Origin: Kumtagia yinganensis
Lineage (GTDB): Bacteria; Pseudomonadota; Alphaproteobacteria; Rhizobiales; Rhizobiaceae
Assembly: GCF_040081985.1 (NCBI RefSeq)
Contig: NZ_JBEBMH010000031.1
Location: 1-64,000, forward strand
Length of the DNA stretch: 64,000 nt
Reading direction: 5' to 3'
Shown here: positions 34,501-43,656 of the stretch, piece by piece
How positions within the stretch are numbered: the first letter of the stretch is position 1
How the letters are laid out: the number at the start of each line of letters is the position of its first letter
The notes under the pieces: generated by a model
What the model was told of the DNA's origin: nothing
Seen by the model: only the letters and a program-made list of their open reading frames with translations
The model's database searches: none
Made by a program: the position numbers and the translations under genes

Positions 34501-35363
34501 ACCTGCGCCTTGCCGAGGGGAGCCGCACTGTCATCGGCCACGGCGCCCCATCGCACGTTCCGTTTATAGCTCCCGATCCGGACGGCACGTCGCTCACGCT
34601 GGCGGAGCGGATGTCGGCCGGGGGGGAGGCCGACGAGGGACCGCACGTCTGGCTTGGCGGGCTGGACCTGGGTGGGCGCTTGGAAGGACAGATGTCTGCA
34701 GGACGGATCGACGTGCGGTGGTCCTGGCTCGGCCGGCCGGGCGCGACCGGATTGTCGGTTCTTGGCGCCGGGTTCCAGTCTGGGCCGGCCTTGTACACGG
34801 TGCCCGAGGCGATGCTGTTCGTCTTTCTGCACGGCTGCCATGTCGGCCGGGCGGCACTGCCACCTTGGGCGCAGTTGATCGCGACCGGCTGCACCTTTGA
34901 TGCGGGGGATCGCGGCGCGGCGGCGATCGATGCAACTGGAGGGCGTATCCGGCTTAGGCACTGTACGGTCCTGGGCACGACCCTTGCAGGGCAGATGGAG
35001 GCCTCGTCCTGTGTCTTTGCGGGAGAAGTCATCGCAGGCCGCCCCGACCTCGGTCACCTCAGGTTCTCCGTCCTGCCAGAGGGTGGGCGGCCGCCGATGC
35101 AGTTTCGCTCGATGGTTGCGCCAGTTTCGTTCACCTCGGCCCTACCGGGCTGTGCGTCGTACCTCGCGCTCGACGACAACAACCCGCCCGCGCTGATGAT
35201 GGCCGGCGAACGGGGCCAGAGCCCGGGCGCTTACGCCGACCGCGTCGGCGCCTGCCACGAGATGATTTCGAGAACCGAAGACTTTCTGCCGATGGGCATG
35301 ACGGCCCTTCACGAGGACCGCACCCGCCGCGTCGGCTTTGCCATGAATCGGAGGCTGCCATGA
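31509..35363 (+). CDS. Tail protein I homologue fused to kelch-like and beta-helix regions
   Basis: ATG 31509 overlaps the stop of the preceding gene, giving 1284 aa. Residues 1-170 match the gpI/gp7-type wedge domain (RLAGLVPGVYHRQDARTQPE, LLRLLQALAEPLDMLEAAVD, FVETASDEALALIADLVDA, QMIHWLRRKGTVQVLEDVI). Residues about 560-790 contain blocks such as HGDRLCIFGGADEAADGAEP, DLWSIALAGPEAFTWRPHHM and VSTPEGLVAIGGASKPG, which resemble kelch beta-propeller blades. Residues about 1040-1190 (GRLEGQMSAGRIDVRWSWLG, FLHGCHVGRAALPPWAQLIA, GGRIRLRHCTVLGTTLAGQM) look like a beta-helix. Simple gpI proteins have about 180-250 residues. The extra domains probably extend outward from the wedge and could take the place of separate tail fibres. 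Confidence 0.75.
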   Translation: MTLPATPTLADLTPRAQRLAGLVPGVYHRQDARTQPERPLLRLLQALAEPLDMLEAAVDTLHEDHFVETASDEALALIADLVDARLYRDGAPTNRAVIAQMIHWLRRKGTVQVLEDVISGSTGWSAEVEEAFRSLFVTQRLDHPVPQRGLTAVTWDPIGLADPLSRRAARGTGPRDAARLMDRDALVRAEGETVEAALRRLGQADAGRIAVAPRNLDLNGWAQPHIALIRTSRLASAFIEARSPGSAHPLAGPDGRGTIREIAHRHRANVSFIGFTFDPAGGVERAVWDAPVEADYAAARLTPAHEPPPEPVPERRATQVLTPTALAVAGAEVEASGALQIEVDGVCLVGADVPEDIGPAEFRPVIGDPVLRLADADRPSPADRWTLRLVALDNDASIAATVAGNVALGAAGAENAATLEFRATKGLVAAPTEGPAARFQAGGAVAAIRLTRDQLDRGYRRAPNGDWTSQTFGVAGGAPLSPVVAMADAGPLRLVRLERRGVAIGLAALQPASGPGWSFAPLDLGALAAENRPDTDAPVDGPFHALVAASDGSLLLIGADEPEAGLGLWRIADPLGNPAIDRMDAAPALHPAARLLPMACLHGDRLCIFGGADEAADGAEPEPRDDLWSIALAGPEAFTWRPHHMRLPRGRQGEIPRIGGQLVSTPEGLVAIGGASKPGSLSAAVFLSDLAGPRPRWTELSDIPLEEAGAPGALWAAHVGGRLQVLVWANRTAPRLMRLNATATRWEQGPLERDGSPNPPTDGDALFVGEEFIVTGPPPLPPSEVVFSRGARAQIAFLPAVHLTREADMALFIVEVDGTARRWLPPGELAQPSFHLGGGRAAPTAIRREVAPRFGACERLAWQPLKLRQVSLSPWDKPLALDLSDTVGVDPRLGRVVMRQGLAPGRISFSKRVARPAPAGPGFEAFEPSIQRTWADPGARGDAVVRRVPRDLDMTYVDPQLAGEPAPLGLYAADLAMATSGGNAHVVFAGSPRLGPTHLRLAEGSRTVIGHGAPSHVPFIAPDPDGTSLTLAERMSAGGEADEGPHVWLGGLDLGGRLEGQMSAGRIDVRWSWLGRPGATGLSVLGAGFQSGPALYTVPEAMLFVFLHGCHVGRAALPPWAQLIATGCTFDAGDRGAAAIDATGGRIRLRHCTVLGTTLAGQMEASSCVFAGEVIAGRPDLGHLRFSVLPEGGRPPMQFRSMVAPVSFTSALPGCASYLALDDNNPPALMMAGERGQSPGAYADRVGACHEMISRTEDFLPMGMTALHEDRTRRVGFAMNRRLP

Positions 35364-38300
35364 AGGCCCGCACATCTCGATCCCGCTTCGACGAGCGCCG
35401 GCGCTTCAACTTCGTAGGCGAGGAGATGGGTCGCGCCCGACTCGATTCGGACGCGAACGAACAGGCGATGATAACCCGTACCGATGCGTGGCGACGGTCC
35501 GGCGATGTGGCCGAGGGATCGCCGGACGACGGGTTCCTGGTATCAGAGTACAACCTGCTGGACCCTGTGCTGGGTCTGGCGGGCTGGCGCGGCGCCGGCC
35601 TGCCCCCCGGCGACCTGCGCAACATTCGGATGGAGGTGGGCCTGGCCCGGCGCGATCCCGAAAGCCTGCCGCAAGTGATTCGGGCGCGTGGCGTTACCGC
35701 GCTACACCGGACCTTCCCGGCGTGGCTTGACCTTCTGTCGCGGCCTGTCTCGGGCATCGAGGGCGCCGCGACCTTCCAGGCCGCCGCGCTAATCGCTCAG
35801 ATCCGGTTCGACCGTCCGCCGACCGACGACGAGGTGGTGAACATTCGCATCATCTTCGAGGACGCGGCCGGGCAGGCGCGAGAGGTCGCACCGGTCGATC
35901 CCGGCGTGCAGGCGGGCGAATGGCGGCAGATTAGCGTCCCCCTTGCCGCCTTCGCCGCCTTCCCGCGCTCCAACGCGCCGAACGGCAACGCAAGGCTTCT
36001 GGTCCGTGGCTGGGGTCTCGCCGGCCTGCCGCCGCGCGCCGAAATCTTTGTCGACGCGCTGCTGGCCGTCGATGACGACCTGCCGGAGACCGACCTCGTC
36101 CTGCGCGGCGGCGATGGGACGGTGACCGGCGCGGGCCGGGTCTTCGTCGCCGGTCGACGCAGCTTCATCGAGGGCGACTGGCGCTACTCGGCGCAACCCG
36201 ATCTGCCAAACCCGGTGCCGCTGGTGCGACCCGGCGACCTCAGCCGGCGGCATCTGCTCTACTTCGATATCTCAGACCGGCCGGTCCACAGCTTCGATGA
36301 CAGCTTCCTCGAGGAACCAGCGCTCGCGGGCGAACCGACCACCTTCCGCTCGCGGATGGTCACACAGATCCGCGCAGTCGAACTGTCCAGGGACGCGCCG
36401 CTTCTGCCGCCCGAGCCGATGGGCGGCGGCCTTCTCACCACCAACCTCGCCGAGGGCGCGAGGCCGAACCGGTTCCCGATCGAGGACCCCGATCCCTGCC
36501 GCGACCGTTGTCTGTTCTCCGAGAACCTGTCGTCCGGCGAAGGCTACCGCGGCAAGATCAACGCCCATGTCCGGATCGAGATTCTGCACGACGGCGCGGG
36601 TCTCGCCGCCCCTGTGATAGCGTGGGCGCGCGACAACGCCGCGCAGGTCTCGCCCCTGATCGAGGACGCGGCGCAGACGTCAGCCTCCGTCGTCATCAGC
36701 CACGAGGAGGCGGGGCGCTACTCGGTCGACGACCTGGTGGTGGTGGAGGACGATTGGACCCGACTTGACCCCGGTCGCGACGGGCACCGGCCGACGCTGC
36801 GCCGCATCCGGGCGGTTGACACCGCCACCGGGCGGCTGGAGTTTTTCGCAGGGGCCGAGGCGCTTGCAGAGGTGCCTGCGGCGCTGAACGTCGGCGGACC
36901 ACTCGGCCGTGCGTTGCTGATGAGCCGCCACGCCGCGGTGCGACGGTGGGACGGGGCTGACTGGCTGTTGACGGACGTGCGATACAACCTGCGCGACGGC
37001 ATCGCCTTCGGCTTCGACGGCGTGGATTTCCGCGCCGGAGAATACTGGAGTTTCGCAGCACGGATCGCCGATCCCGACGGTGGCGCTTTCGGCACGGTGG
37101 ACCAGTTGACGCTAGACCCGGTGCACGGGCCGCAGCGCGACCGCGCGCCGGTCGGGCTGCTGGAATGGCTGCCGCAGGGGCGTCGTCTGATCGACCTCCG
37201 CCGCAAGTTCATGCCGCTCGACCACGTGCGAGACCGACTGATCGAACTGGGCCGGCGGCGCCTGTCACCGGGCGCCTTCACAGTGGTGGTAGGCGACGGC
37301 GTTCGCACCTTCGGCGACATCGACCAAAATATCGCCGAGGGTGTCCATGGGGACGAGGTGATCCAGACCGCCCTCGCCCGGCTGGGCGGCCAAGGCGGCA
37401 CGATCTACGTCCGTGCCGGGGACTACGTCCTGGAACACCCAGTGATCCTGCAGGCCCGGTCCTCGGTCAGAATCCTCGGCGACGGTCCGGCGACCCGGCT
37501 GCGCGTCACCGGAGCGGGCGGAGCCTTTCACCTCGACGCCTGCGGCGCCGAGGGGCACGTCACGATCGAGCTAATGCGCGTTGAGGAGACACCGGAGGTC
37601 AACACGCCCTTCGGCTCGACCCGGCCAGCGGCGATCATTCTCGGTCCCATTACCGGTCTGGAGGCGATCGTCGCGGGCATCCGCGAAGTGCGGCCGCTTC
37701 TGCCGGCCGACCTTGCGCTGGCGGACGCAGGTCCGCAAGGGCTGGTGGCGCGGCTGGGCGAAACGCTGCGCGGCCTCAGGCCGGGTTTCGGCAGGATCGG
37801 AGCCTCGATCGTTCGCACGCTGGAAGAACTGCGCCGCTTGCAGCGCGAACGGCCCGGCGTGCCGCTCGAACAGAGTGCGCCGGACCAGCTGCAGGTGCTG
37901 CAGGGGCTGCCACATGGCGTGGTCACCGTCTGCGACAGCCGCAACGTCGATATCTCGCGCCTGGATATCCTGTCGCGGGCGCCGGTGGGCGGTGCGGGAA
38001 CGGTGGCGGCGGGTGTGCTGATCACCGGCGATTGTGCCAACGTCACCGTCCGAGAGAACCGGATCACCGCGCCGGCCGGCATTGTGGCGGTGCCCTACGC
38101 GCGCTACCTGTCCATCGCCACCATCCTTGCCTTCCCGCGCTCTGCGCTCTACCTCGGCGACATCGTCATCGCCGATAACGACCTTGCCCCGGTGGATGGG
38201 GGCCGCGACGGGATATCAATCGCCGATGGCCGTATCGACGGGCTGGGCATCACAGGCAACCGGATCCAGAGGTTCCTGACCGGGATCACCGTGTCGGACC

Positions 38301-41300
38301 AGGCCGAGAACCGCTCGGCGGCGCTGGACCGGATCGTGGTGAGCGACAACCAAGTGGTCGACGTGCCCGAGATCGGCCTGTCTTTGGACGGCGACGGGAT
38401 CGATGTCGCGGCAAACGAGATTCGGTTGGCCGATTTGGGCGCGGGCGTGGCACCCGATACGCGAAGCGGCATCCGGGTCACGGGAACCGGAGTGCGAGTG
38501 CGCGACTGCTGGATCGCGCTGCCGCCGTCACCCCAGAATCGCGGTCCATTCGCGCTGGAGGCCGGCATCGTCTTGGGGTCTGGCACATATGCGCCGGGCC
38601 TGCCAACCCGGCCAGTCAGCGACCTTGAGGTCGTGGACACGCGCATCCAGGGCTCGGGCGCCACGACGCTGGCCGACGGCATCGTGCTGGCCGGACCGAC
38701 GCCCGCGCACAACCTCCGCCTTCTGAGGAATCATGTTATGGGCTTGGGCGGATCCGGCATCCGCGCTGTGGGGCATGGCGGCGTTATCGGCGCGCTGGAA
38801 CTGGCCGAGAACCGGATCGAGGATGTCGCCCGGGCCAGCGTGACGTGGAGTGTCGCCGCGACCCGTGCGCTGGCCGATCTTGAGCCGAGGCTCGCCAACT
38901 TGCCGGCCAACGCCACACCGCGCAGTGCGTTGGAACGGCTGCTGGCGCTGGACGGACCAGCTCACGTCGCGGTCGATGCACTCCTTCGCTGGCTCGACGA
39001 GGCACTTCTGCGCGGCGGCGTGGTGTTGAGCCATGTCGAGGGCGCCGAGATCCTGCGCAACGTGATTGACGGTGTCGGCACGCGCGTTTTGCCACCGAAT
39101 TTCCGAGATCCGGGTGGAGAGATGCGCACAGCGGGGTTACTGACGATGGGCGGGCGCGACTTGATCGCGCGCGACAATCGGGTCGCCAACATCACCGGCG
39201 TGGTCGAACCGATCGTCTTCAACCCGCCCCTGTTTCTGCCGCCGGGCAGACCGCCGCTTCTGGACCTGTTCGACAAGTTCCGGCTGGAGCCATTGGCCCC
39301 CGCAACCTCGGCTGTCTTCGTTCCCGCCGCGTCTTTGCACAAGTCCATCGCCGGGCTGCGCGCCAAGGTGGCCGACTTCGCGCTGGCTGGCGGAGGCGCT
39401 GTCGAATTGCGCTCTGGTCTTCGGCTGGCGGTCGACACGGTGCTGCCCTCTATGCGGGCGGCGGGCGGCGAACTGGCCGTGATCGCCGGGCGCATCGCCG
39501 AAGCGAGCGAGATGGTCAGCGCCTCCAAAGGCGCGGCAGAAGCGTTGCAGGCGGCGGACCTGCTGCGGGGTGCGGTGTCCGACGCCGCCGGGATCACCGC
39601 GCCGGACGTCGAAACGGCGAAGATATGGTCGGTGGCCGGGTCATTTGACAGGACGGCACTTGCCGACAAGGCCGTCGTTACGGAACAGGCCGAGTTTATA
39701 GCCCGGCGTTTCGAGGAGTTGCCGAAGGTTCAGCAGCAGGCCATCCCCGACCTGATCGAGGTCGCCAAGGCCGTCATCGATCGTCCAGGCGACGCCGAAC
39801 CGAGGCGCAAGCTGAGCGCATCGCTGGGCAAGCTCGCGCTGGTGGTCGAAACCGCGCAGACCTTTGGGGCCGCTCCGGCGGGCGCGGCCGGAACTCCCGA
39901 CATCGACCGGCGGTTAGCCAATTTACGGGACCTCAGCACGCGGCTGGTGACCGGGCTGGAGGATACCAACAGGGGCACGATCATCAATCGCTTCGCGATT
40001 GCGGAACGTTCGGTGACGGCGCTTCTAACCGTGCTGGAACCGGTGGCGCCCGACCGTGCCGCCCGCGTCCGGGCGGCTTTTGCCAATGCCGCAGCGGGAC
40101 GCAGGCTGACTTCGGCCCGCCTCACCGAACTGCGCGATCTCGTGGCGAGTGAGTCGGCCGCCGCAGTCGCCGAGATGGAAGCTCGACCTGTCGGCGTCTT
40201 TGTGACGGCGGCCGGCGGCGACCTGGCCGAAGAGGTTGCAAAACGCGCGCTCGACCGCAGCAAAAGCGTGATCTCGGTTGCCGCCAAGGCAGTCGACAGC
40301 CGCATCGCCGAGGCTGCCGCGCTCGACAAGCTGGACGAGGCGTTCGAGCTGAAGCTGGCCGAGGCCGCAACCAGGCAGTTGGCCGAGCTGGTGGCCGAGG
40401 AAGACGGCGTCGGCGGCCAAGTGGATGACGCGCTCACGGCGCTATCGCGCGCCCTGGAGACCGACGATCCCAAGGCGCGAGCCGAGTTCCGCGAAAGGGC
40501 CCGGTTCAGCTTGGACGCGCTGACAAAGGCGGGCGATGTGCCCGGAGCGGAGGCCACGACCGCGCGGGCGATTCCGGCCGACCGTCTGGGGGTGCTGCCG
40601 CAAATGGCGCTGGAGATAGGCGTCTATGACAAGGCCAAGGACCGAGCCGATGGCGTCGCCCTTTTCGGCGACGCCGCGGAACGGAACATGAGGGCGCTGG
40701 ACCTCTCGTCGAAGGAGCAGGACACGGTCAGATCGCAGATCGCCGAGGCGAAGAAGACCCTGAGCCTCGACGCCCCTTCACCTGATGCGCTCGCGTCGGC
40801 CGTCTCGGCGCTTGCGTCCATCAGCGCAAAGCTGGCCAAGTCGGGTGCAGCGGACCGTGCGGCGGCGCCCGAGACCACGCCGCTCTCGCAGCTTGCGCAG
40901 TTGATCGAGACGGCGACGAGCACCAGCGGCACTGAACAAGATCGGGTGTTGCAGATACACCAGGCGCTCGGCGCCGCGCCCGACATGATCTCGCCCAGCC
41001 TACGCGACGGCATCCTGGCGACGCATGACCTGGCCGGGATTCTCGACAAGCTGAAGCGTGGCGTGGGCTCGATCACCGGCATTCCGCCGCTGATCCTGCC
41101 GCCACCGCTGCAACCGAATGGGTTCCGGGCGCATCCGGCGGACGGGTTCTATTGTGCCGCGCCCTCATCGGCCCTTGCGCTCGACGGCAACGACATCGCG
41201 GCTGCCCGGATGGGCATCGTGCTGGCAGGAGCCGCAGACCATCCTCTCGCCCCCACCGGCGCGCAACTGACACGAGTGAGCGTGACAGCGAACCGCATCG

Positions 41301-43093
41301 ATCGAGCACCGATCTCGGCTATCGACCTGCGGCCCGAGGGGACCGTCTCGCTGCAGGTCTTGGACAATGCGGCAAGGGCATGCGCGGGCTCGGCCGATCC
41401 GGCCCAGACCGCCTACGCGCAGGCGGTGGTCGCCATCATCGGCCGGGGCGAGTTGGTGCTGAACGACAACCGCCTCGCAGGAAACGGCAACCGCACATCG
41501 GCGGCGCTCCTGCATGAGATTCTGGTCGACTGGCGTGGCGACATCACCGCGCGCGGCAACCGCATCCGCCACGCCGGCGGCCAGACCGGCGGAACGGGCC
41601 TGCTGATTGTGACCTCGGACCTTGACGCGCGGCTGGTCGGGCGCCTCTCGCGCGAGCCGGCGCTGGTGGTCGAGCCAGTGCCACTGGTCAAGCCTCCGGG
41701 CGGCGCGAAGCCGGGCATCGCGGATCTGTTTCCCAGCTTTCTGAATGCCGAGCTTTTTGCGGTCAACATGATCCAGGCGACCACGGCCAAGTCGAGCGCG
41801 GCGAACAGTTTCGAGTTCGGCGCCATCGAACTGGCCGATGCGGCGAAACCCGTCAGCTTCACCGCGGTTACGACCGGCCCGCGCCCTGCGCCCGATATAG
41901 GCCCAGCCATTGCAGCCGCTGACAGTTGGTTTGCCGATCTACCGGTGCTGGAGCCGGTAAGGCCGATCAAGCCGATCCTGGATTTCATCCGCTTCCGGCC
42001 GCCGATCATCCTTCTACCGCCGCCGCGCGTACGCCGCTCGGTGCAGGTGGTGGCTAACGATATTACCGCGCAGGGTCCCGCGCTGCAGATCCTGAACGAC
42101 GGGGTGGCGCTGATCTCGGGCGGGGTGACCGCGAACGAGCTGGAAACGGCGACCGGAACCTCGGCAGTCTATCTGCGCAATCTCGACGCCGTTGTTTTCA
42201 CCGGCAACCGCTGCGAGGCGCTCGGCGAGGTGAACGTCGCTGTCCTACGCTGTGGCAACGCGGCGGTCACAGCATCCTCCAACGGGCTGGTCGGAGACCA
42301 GCCAGCGGCGCTGCCGCCGAAACCGTTGCCCAGGCCCAAGCCGATCCCCTTCCCGGGCGGGACCATCAAGCCCGGCCTCAGCCTCAAGCTGGACTTCGGC
42401 GAAGGAATGGGCCTGTCTCTGCCGCTGCAGGCGGATGCGCTTCTGGAAGGGTTACGCAACGGCGACCAGCACGGGGTCTACGGTCAAAGCGCCCGCGAGG
42501 CCGAGGCGAAGTTCAAGGTCTTCGCCGCGGAGAAGACGATCAGCCCGGCCGTGCGGATCGTCAATTCGAACCTTCTGCGCGGTGCGGCGGGACTGGCCAA
42601 TGCCGACAACCCGCCGAAGGACGAGGACGGCGCGGCTTTGCACACGGTCCTGAGCGATCCAAATCTCAGCGCGGGCGGCAAGCTCTTCGGCGTCGCCAAA
42701 TTCCTGCAGTTCTCGGACACCCAGGCCCGTACGCTGGTTGCACGACAGATGTACGAGGCAGGGGGGGACGGCGCGCTGGCGTTGGAACGGGGGATCAGCG
42801 TCCTGGCCGGCTCAGGCGACGCCGGCGCCGCGGTCGTTACCAAAGCCGCCGCGCCGCGCGCGTTGTTCGAGGAGATGATCGGCGCCACCTTGGGGACGGC
42901 TCGCCCCTCGTCCATCTTCGACTACGGCAAGTTCGCGCCCGTGCCGCCGCCCCAACCGCCGCCGGCGAGAACCTTCGCGCGCGACCGGTCGCTGGTAATC
43001 ATCGGAGGTGCGCGGGTCGCCGCTGTCGGCAATGCGACCAGCGCCGGTGTCTATGTCCACCCCGGTCCCGACCTAGTACTGCTCAATGTGTGA
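35360..43093 (+). CDS. Giant eCIS protein (2577 aa): DUF6519-like N-terminus, two beta-helices and a helical mid-section
   Basis: ATG 35360 overlaps the previous stop. The N-terminus (SRFDERRRFNFVGEEMGRAR, LDSDANEQAMITRTDAWRRS GDV) follows the pattern of a domain frequent in eCIS baseplate clusters (SRDTFD...FS.V...QGR..LDADWNEQ). A jelly-roll-like part spans 100-600. Residues 640-1240 form a right-handed beta-helix (GGTIYVRAGDYVLEHPVILQ, VTVRENRITAPAGIVAVPYA). Residues 1300-1900 are Ala-rich, charged and helical. A second beta-helix runs from about 1917 to 2390 (ALALDGNDIAAARMGIVLAG, VVANDITAQGPALQIL). The end is GNATSAGVYVHPGPDLVLLN. It is by far the longest gene of the baseplate run. Likely roles are a long fibre or an outer baseplate arm; no catalytic lyase residues were confirmed. 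It is not a typical tape-measure protein, because strands dominate. Confidence 0.6.
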   Translation: MKARTSRSRFDERRRFNFVGEEMGRARLDSDANEQAMITRTDAWRRSGDVAEGSPDDGFLVSEYNLLDPVLGLAGWRGAGLPPGDLRNIRMEVGLARRDPESLPQVIRARGVTALHRTFPAWLDLLSRPVSGIEGAATFQAAALIAQIRFDRPPTDDEVVNIRIIFEDAAGQAREVAPVDPGVQAGEWRQISVPLAAFAAFPRSNAPNGNARLLVRGWGLAGLPPRAEIFVDALLAVDDDLPETDLVLRGGDGTVTGAGRVFVAGRRSFIEGDWRYSAQPDLPNPVPLVRPGDLSRRHLLYFDISDRPVHSFDDSFLEEPALAGEPTTFRSRMVTQIRAVELSRDAPLLPPEPMGGGLLTTNLAEGARPNRFPIEDPDPCRDRCLFSENLSSGEGYRGKINAHVRIEILHDGAGLAAPVIAWARDNAAQVSPLIEDAAQTSASVVISHEEAGRYSVDDLVVVEDDWTRLDPGRDGHRPTLRRIRAVDTATGRLEFFAGAEALAEVPAALNVGGPLGRALLMSRHAAVRRWDGADWLLTDVRYNLRDGIAFGFDGVDFRAGEYWSFAARIADPDGGAFGTVDQLTLDPVHGPQRDRAPVGLLEWLPQGRRLIDLRRKFMPLDHVRDRLIELGRRRLSPGAFTVVVGDGVRTFGDIDQNIAEGVHGDEVIQTALARLGGQGGTIYVRAGDYVLEHPVILQARSSVRILGDGPATRLRVTGAGGAFHLDACGAEGHVTIELMRVEETPEVNTPFGSTRPAAIILGPITGLEAIVAGIREVRPLLPADLALADAGPQGLVARLGETLRGLRPGFGRIGASIVRTLEELRRLQRERPGVPLEQSAPDQLQVLQGLPHGVVTVCDSRNVDISRLDILSRAPVGGAGTVAAGVLITGDCANVTVRENRITAPAGIVAVPYARYLSIATILAFPRSALYLGDIVIADNDLAPVDGGRDGISIADGRIDGLGITGNRIQRFLTGITVSDQAENRSAALDRIVVSDNQVVDVPEIGLSLDGDGIDVAANEIRLADLGAGVAPDTRSGIRVTGTGVRVRDCWIALPPSPQNRGPFALEAGIVLGSGTYAPGLPTRPVSDLEVVDTRIQGSGATTLADGIVLAGPTPAHNLRLLRNHVMGLGGSGIRAVGHGGVIGALELAENRIEDVARASVTWSVAATRALADLEPRLANLPANATPRSALERLLALDGPAHVAVDALLRWLDEALLRGGVVLSHVEGAEILRNVIDGVGTRVLPPNFRDPGGEMRTAGLLTMGGRDLIARDNRVANITGVVEPIVFNPPLFLPPGRPPLLDLFDKFRLEPLAPATSAVFVPAASLHKSIAGLRAKVADFALAGGGAVELRSGLRLAVDTVLPSMRAAGGELAVIAGRIAEASEMVSASKGAAEALQAADLLRGAVSDAAGITAPDVETAKIWSVAGSFDRTALADKAVVTEQAEFIARRFEELPKVQQQAIPDLIEVAKAVIDRPGDAEPRRKLSASLGKLALVVETAQTFGAAPAGAAGTPDIDRRLANLRDLSTRLVTGLEDTNRGTIINRFAIAERSVTALLTVLEPVAPDRAARVRAAFANAAAGRRLTSARLTELRDLVASESAAAVAEMEARPVGVFVTAAGGDLAEEVAKRALDRSKSVISVAAKAVDSRIAEAAALDKLDEAFELKLAEAATRQLAELVAEEDGVGGQVDDALTALSRALETDDPKARAEFRERARFSLDALTKAGDVPGAEATTARAIPADRLGVLPQMALEIGVYDKAKDRADGVALFGDAAERNMRALDLSSKEQDTVRSQIAEAKKTLSLDAPSPDALASAVSALASISAKLAKSGAADRAAAPETTPLSQLAQLIETATSTSGTEQDRVLQIHQALGAAPDMISPSLRDGILATHDLAGILDKLKRGVGSITGIPPLILPPPLQPNGFRAHPADGFYCAAPSSALALDGNDIAAARMGIVLAGAADHPLAPTGAQLTRVSVTANRIDRAPISAIDLRPEGTVSLQVLDNAARACAGSADPAQTAYAQAVVAIIGRGELVLNDNRLAGNGNRTSAALLHEILVDWRGDITARGNRIRHAGGQTGGTGLLIVTSDLDARLVGRLSREPALVVEPVPLVKPPGGAKPGIADLFPSFLNAELFAVNMIQATTAKSSAANSFEFGAIELADAAKPVSFTAVTTGPRPAPDIGPAIAAADSWFADLPVLEPVRPIKPILDFIRFRPPIILLPPPRVRRSVQVVANDITAQGPALQILNDGVALISGGVTANELETATGTSAVYLRNLDAVVFTGNRCEALGEVNVAVLRCGNAAVTASSNGLVGDQPAALPPKPLPRPKPIPFPGGTIKPGLSLKLDFGEGMGLSLPLQADALLEGLRNGDQHGVYGQSAREAEAKFKVFAAEKTISPAVRIVNSNLLRGAAGLANADNPPKDEDGAALHTVLSDPNLSAGGKLFGVAKFLQFSDTQARTLVARQMYEAGGDGALALERGISVLAGSGDAGAAVVTKAAAPRALFEEMIGATLGTARPSSIFDYGKFAPVPPPQPPPARTFARDRSLVIIGGARVAAVGNATSAGVYVHPGPDLVLLNV

Positions 43094-43114
43094 TCTGATC
43101 ATCGGAGGCCCGAG

Positions 43115-43447
43115 ATGACACTCAGCAATCTGACCCACGAAGAGATCACCGGAGTCTTGCCGCCCGAGGCGCCTGGGCTGAAGCCCAATGATCTAGACGG
43201 CGCGCGCGCCTTCAAGATCGCGCATTTCGACGCCGAGCTTGTCCGGCTGGCGGACAGCGTCTCACTTCTGGACGCCTGGCGCGGCAAGTTGGATTTGGTC
43301 CGCCCGCCGGCCCAACCCAAGACCCTGCAGGACCTGGTGGCGCAGGCGCGTGACACTCTGAGGCGCGGTCGGCTGGGCACCGACCGGGTGCTGATCGACC
43401 GGCGGATTGAACTGGTGACGACGCTCAGAACCGAGATTGCACGATGA
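43115..43447 (+). CDS. Small eCIS protein (110 aa), unrecognised
   Basis: ATG 43115 follows GGAGG at 43104-43108. The product begins MTLSNLTHEEITGVLPPEAP, then KIAHFDAELVRLADSVSLLD and ends with a helical, arginine-rich part (LVAQARDTLRRGRLGTDRVL). No membrane segment or cysteine is present. It sits between the giant protein and the spike and overlaps the next gene's start by four bases, so it is likely a small baseplate component or a chaperone for a neighbour. Confidence 0.55.
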   Translation: MTLSNLTHEEITGVLPPEAPGLKPNDLDGARAFKIAHFDAELVRLADSVSLLDAWRGKLDLVRPPAQPKTLQDLVAQARDTLRRGRLGTDRVLIDRRIELVTTLRTEIAR

Positions 43448-43656
43448 CGATGCGGGCCGCGCTAGAAGGCTTTCCCGCAGGCGAGACGATCCTGATCTTC
43501 ACGACGCTTGGCCATGCCTATTCAGGCCGGCTGGTCGACATCGACGACACCACAGTGACCATTGGGCGACCTGACGGCGGGGCGAACATCACGCTGAACC
43601 TCGGCGATATCTCGGGCGCGCGCGCGCAACAGGAAGAGGCGGAGCCGGGCACATGA
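43444..43656 (+). CDS. Small beta-barrel-like eCIS protein (70 aa), unrecognised
   Basis: The start ATG 43444 overlaps the preceding stop. The product is rich in strands (AGETILIFTTLGHAYSGRLV, DIDDTTVTIGRPDGGANITL) and resembles an SH3/Sm-like small barrel with an acidic tail (QEEAEPGT). It lies immediately before the spike gene, with overlapping stop and start. It could be a spike-associated adaptor; that is inference from position. Confidence 0.55.
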   Translation: MTMRAALEGFPAGETILIFTTLGHAYSGRLVDIDDTTVTIGRPDGGANITLNLGDISGARAQQEEAEPGT

